DNA of 5,557 nucleotides from a gamma proteobacterium symbiont of Lucinoma myriamae (GTDB lineage Bacteria; Pseudomonadota; Gammaproteobacteria; GRL18). Positions within the stretch are counted from its first letter, which is position 1. Each line of letters begins with the position of its first letter. Of this stretch, positions 5,545 through 5,557 are shown piece by piece. The stretch is from assembly GCA_025655635.1 (NCBI GenBank), contig JAHXIM010000380.1, forward strand, positions 1-5,557. Reading direction: 5' to 3'. Made by a program: the position numbers and the translations under genes. The notes under the pieces were generated by a model. That model saw nothing but the letters and a program-made list of their open reading frames with translations, was not told where the DNA came from and did not search any database.

Positions 5545-5557
5545 ACTAACCGTAATG
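5474..5557 (-). mobile_element. Group II intron, 3' end (partial, runs off the right edge)
   Basis: Read on the minus strand, this is the end of a bacterial group II intron: a domain V-like hairpin, a domain VI-like hairpin with a bulged A, and a terminal CCCGAT. The terminal AT fits the AY rule for group II 3' ends, placing the 3' splice junction between 5474 and 5473. The rest of the intron, including any reverse transcriptase/maturase, lies to the right of the window. It is inserted antisense to the plus-strand secreted-protein gene. Whether it belongs to the same intron family as the left-edge segment cannot be tested here, because the two fragments are opposite ends. Confidence 0.83.

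Noticed and set aside
5355..5546. Minus-strand ORF ending inside the secreted-protein gene
   Set aside because: Its start (MNRPLRTRMMGGVGAVGEK) is the translation of intron domains V and VI and the rest is antisense to the host gene.
1..5557. One circular element closed by a single intron
   Set aside because: Joining the two ends through one intron would form a small circle, but parC is a chromosomal essential gene and the two interrupted genes do not join into one frame.

Overview
The window reads as a fragment of an AT-rich gammaproteobacterial chromosome. ParC is a full-length topoisomerase IV subunit of the E. coli type, and its convergent neighbour is a FimX-like GGDEF/EAL protein. No species can be named from sequence alone. 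Accumulated gene damage and mobile introns suggest a genome that is eroding or rich in mobile elements (inference).

Layout, left to right. Positions 1-86 look like the 5' end of a bacterial group II intron on the minus strand. It is inserted antisense into a plus-strand fimX-like gene, whose surviving 3' part covers 87-1238. That gene also has two in-frame stops (1176-1178, 1194-1196) inside an otherwise recognisable EAL C-terminus. Convergent with it, 13 bp away, is intact parC (3513-1252, minus). A 215-bp intergenic region (3514-3728) holds a perfect 18-bp palindrome and a 66-bp element with 13-bp inverted ends. Next is a LasA-like M23 endopeptidase gene (minus, 4931-3729). Its catalytic residues are intact, but a TAA at codon 5 separates the ATG from the signal peptide. 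After a 267-bp AT-rich intergenic region, a plus-strand gene for a small secreted protein of unknown function starts at 5199. It is cut at 5473/5474 by the 3' end (domains V and VI) of a second minus-strand group II intron.

Three of the four protein genes are therefore broken or probably broken, and only the essential parC is clean. Both introns lie antisense to the genes they interrupt, so they could not be spliced out of the host mRNAs. They share one orientation and bound the window at both ends, as expected for repeats that break an assembly. I see no new multi-gene system. The best observations are the paired antisense introns and the hidden nonsense mutations, which a plain ORF reading would hide behind two false N-termini and two false C-termini.
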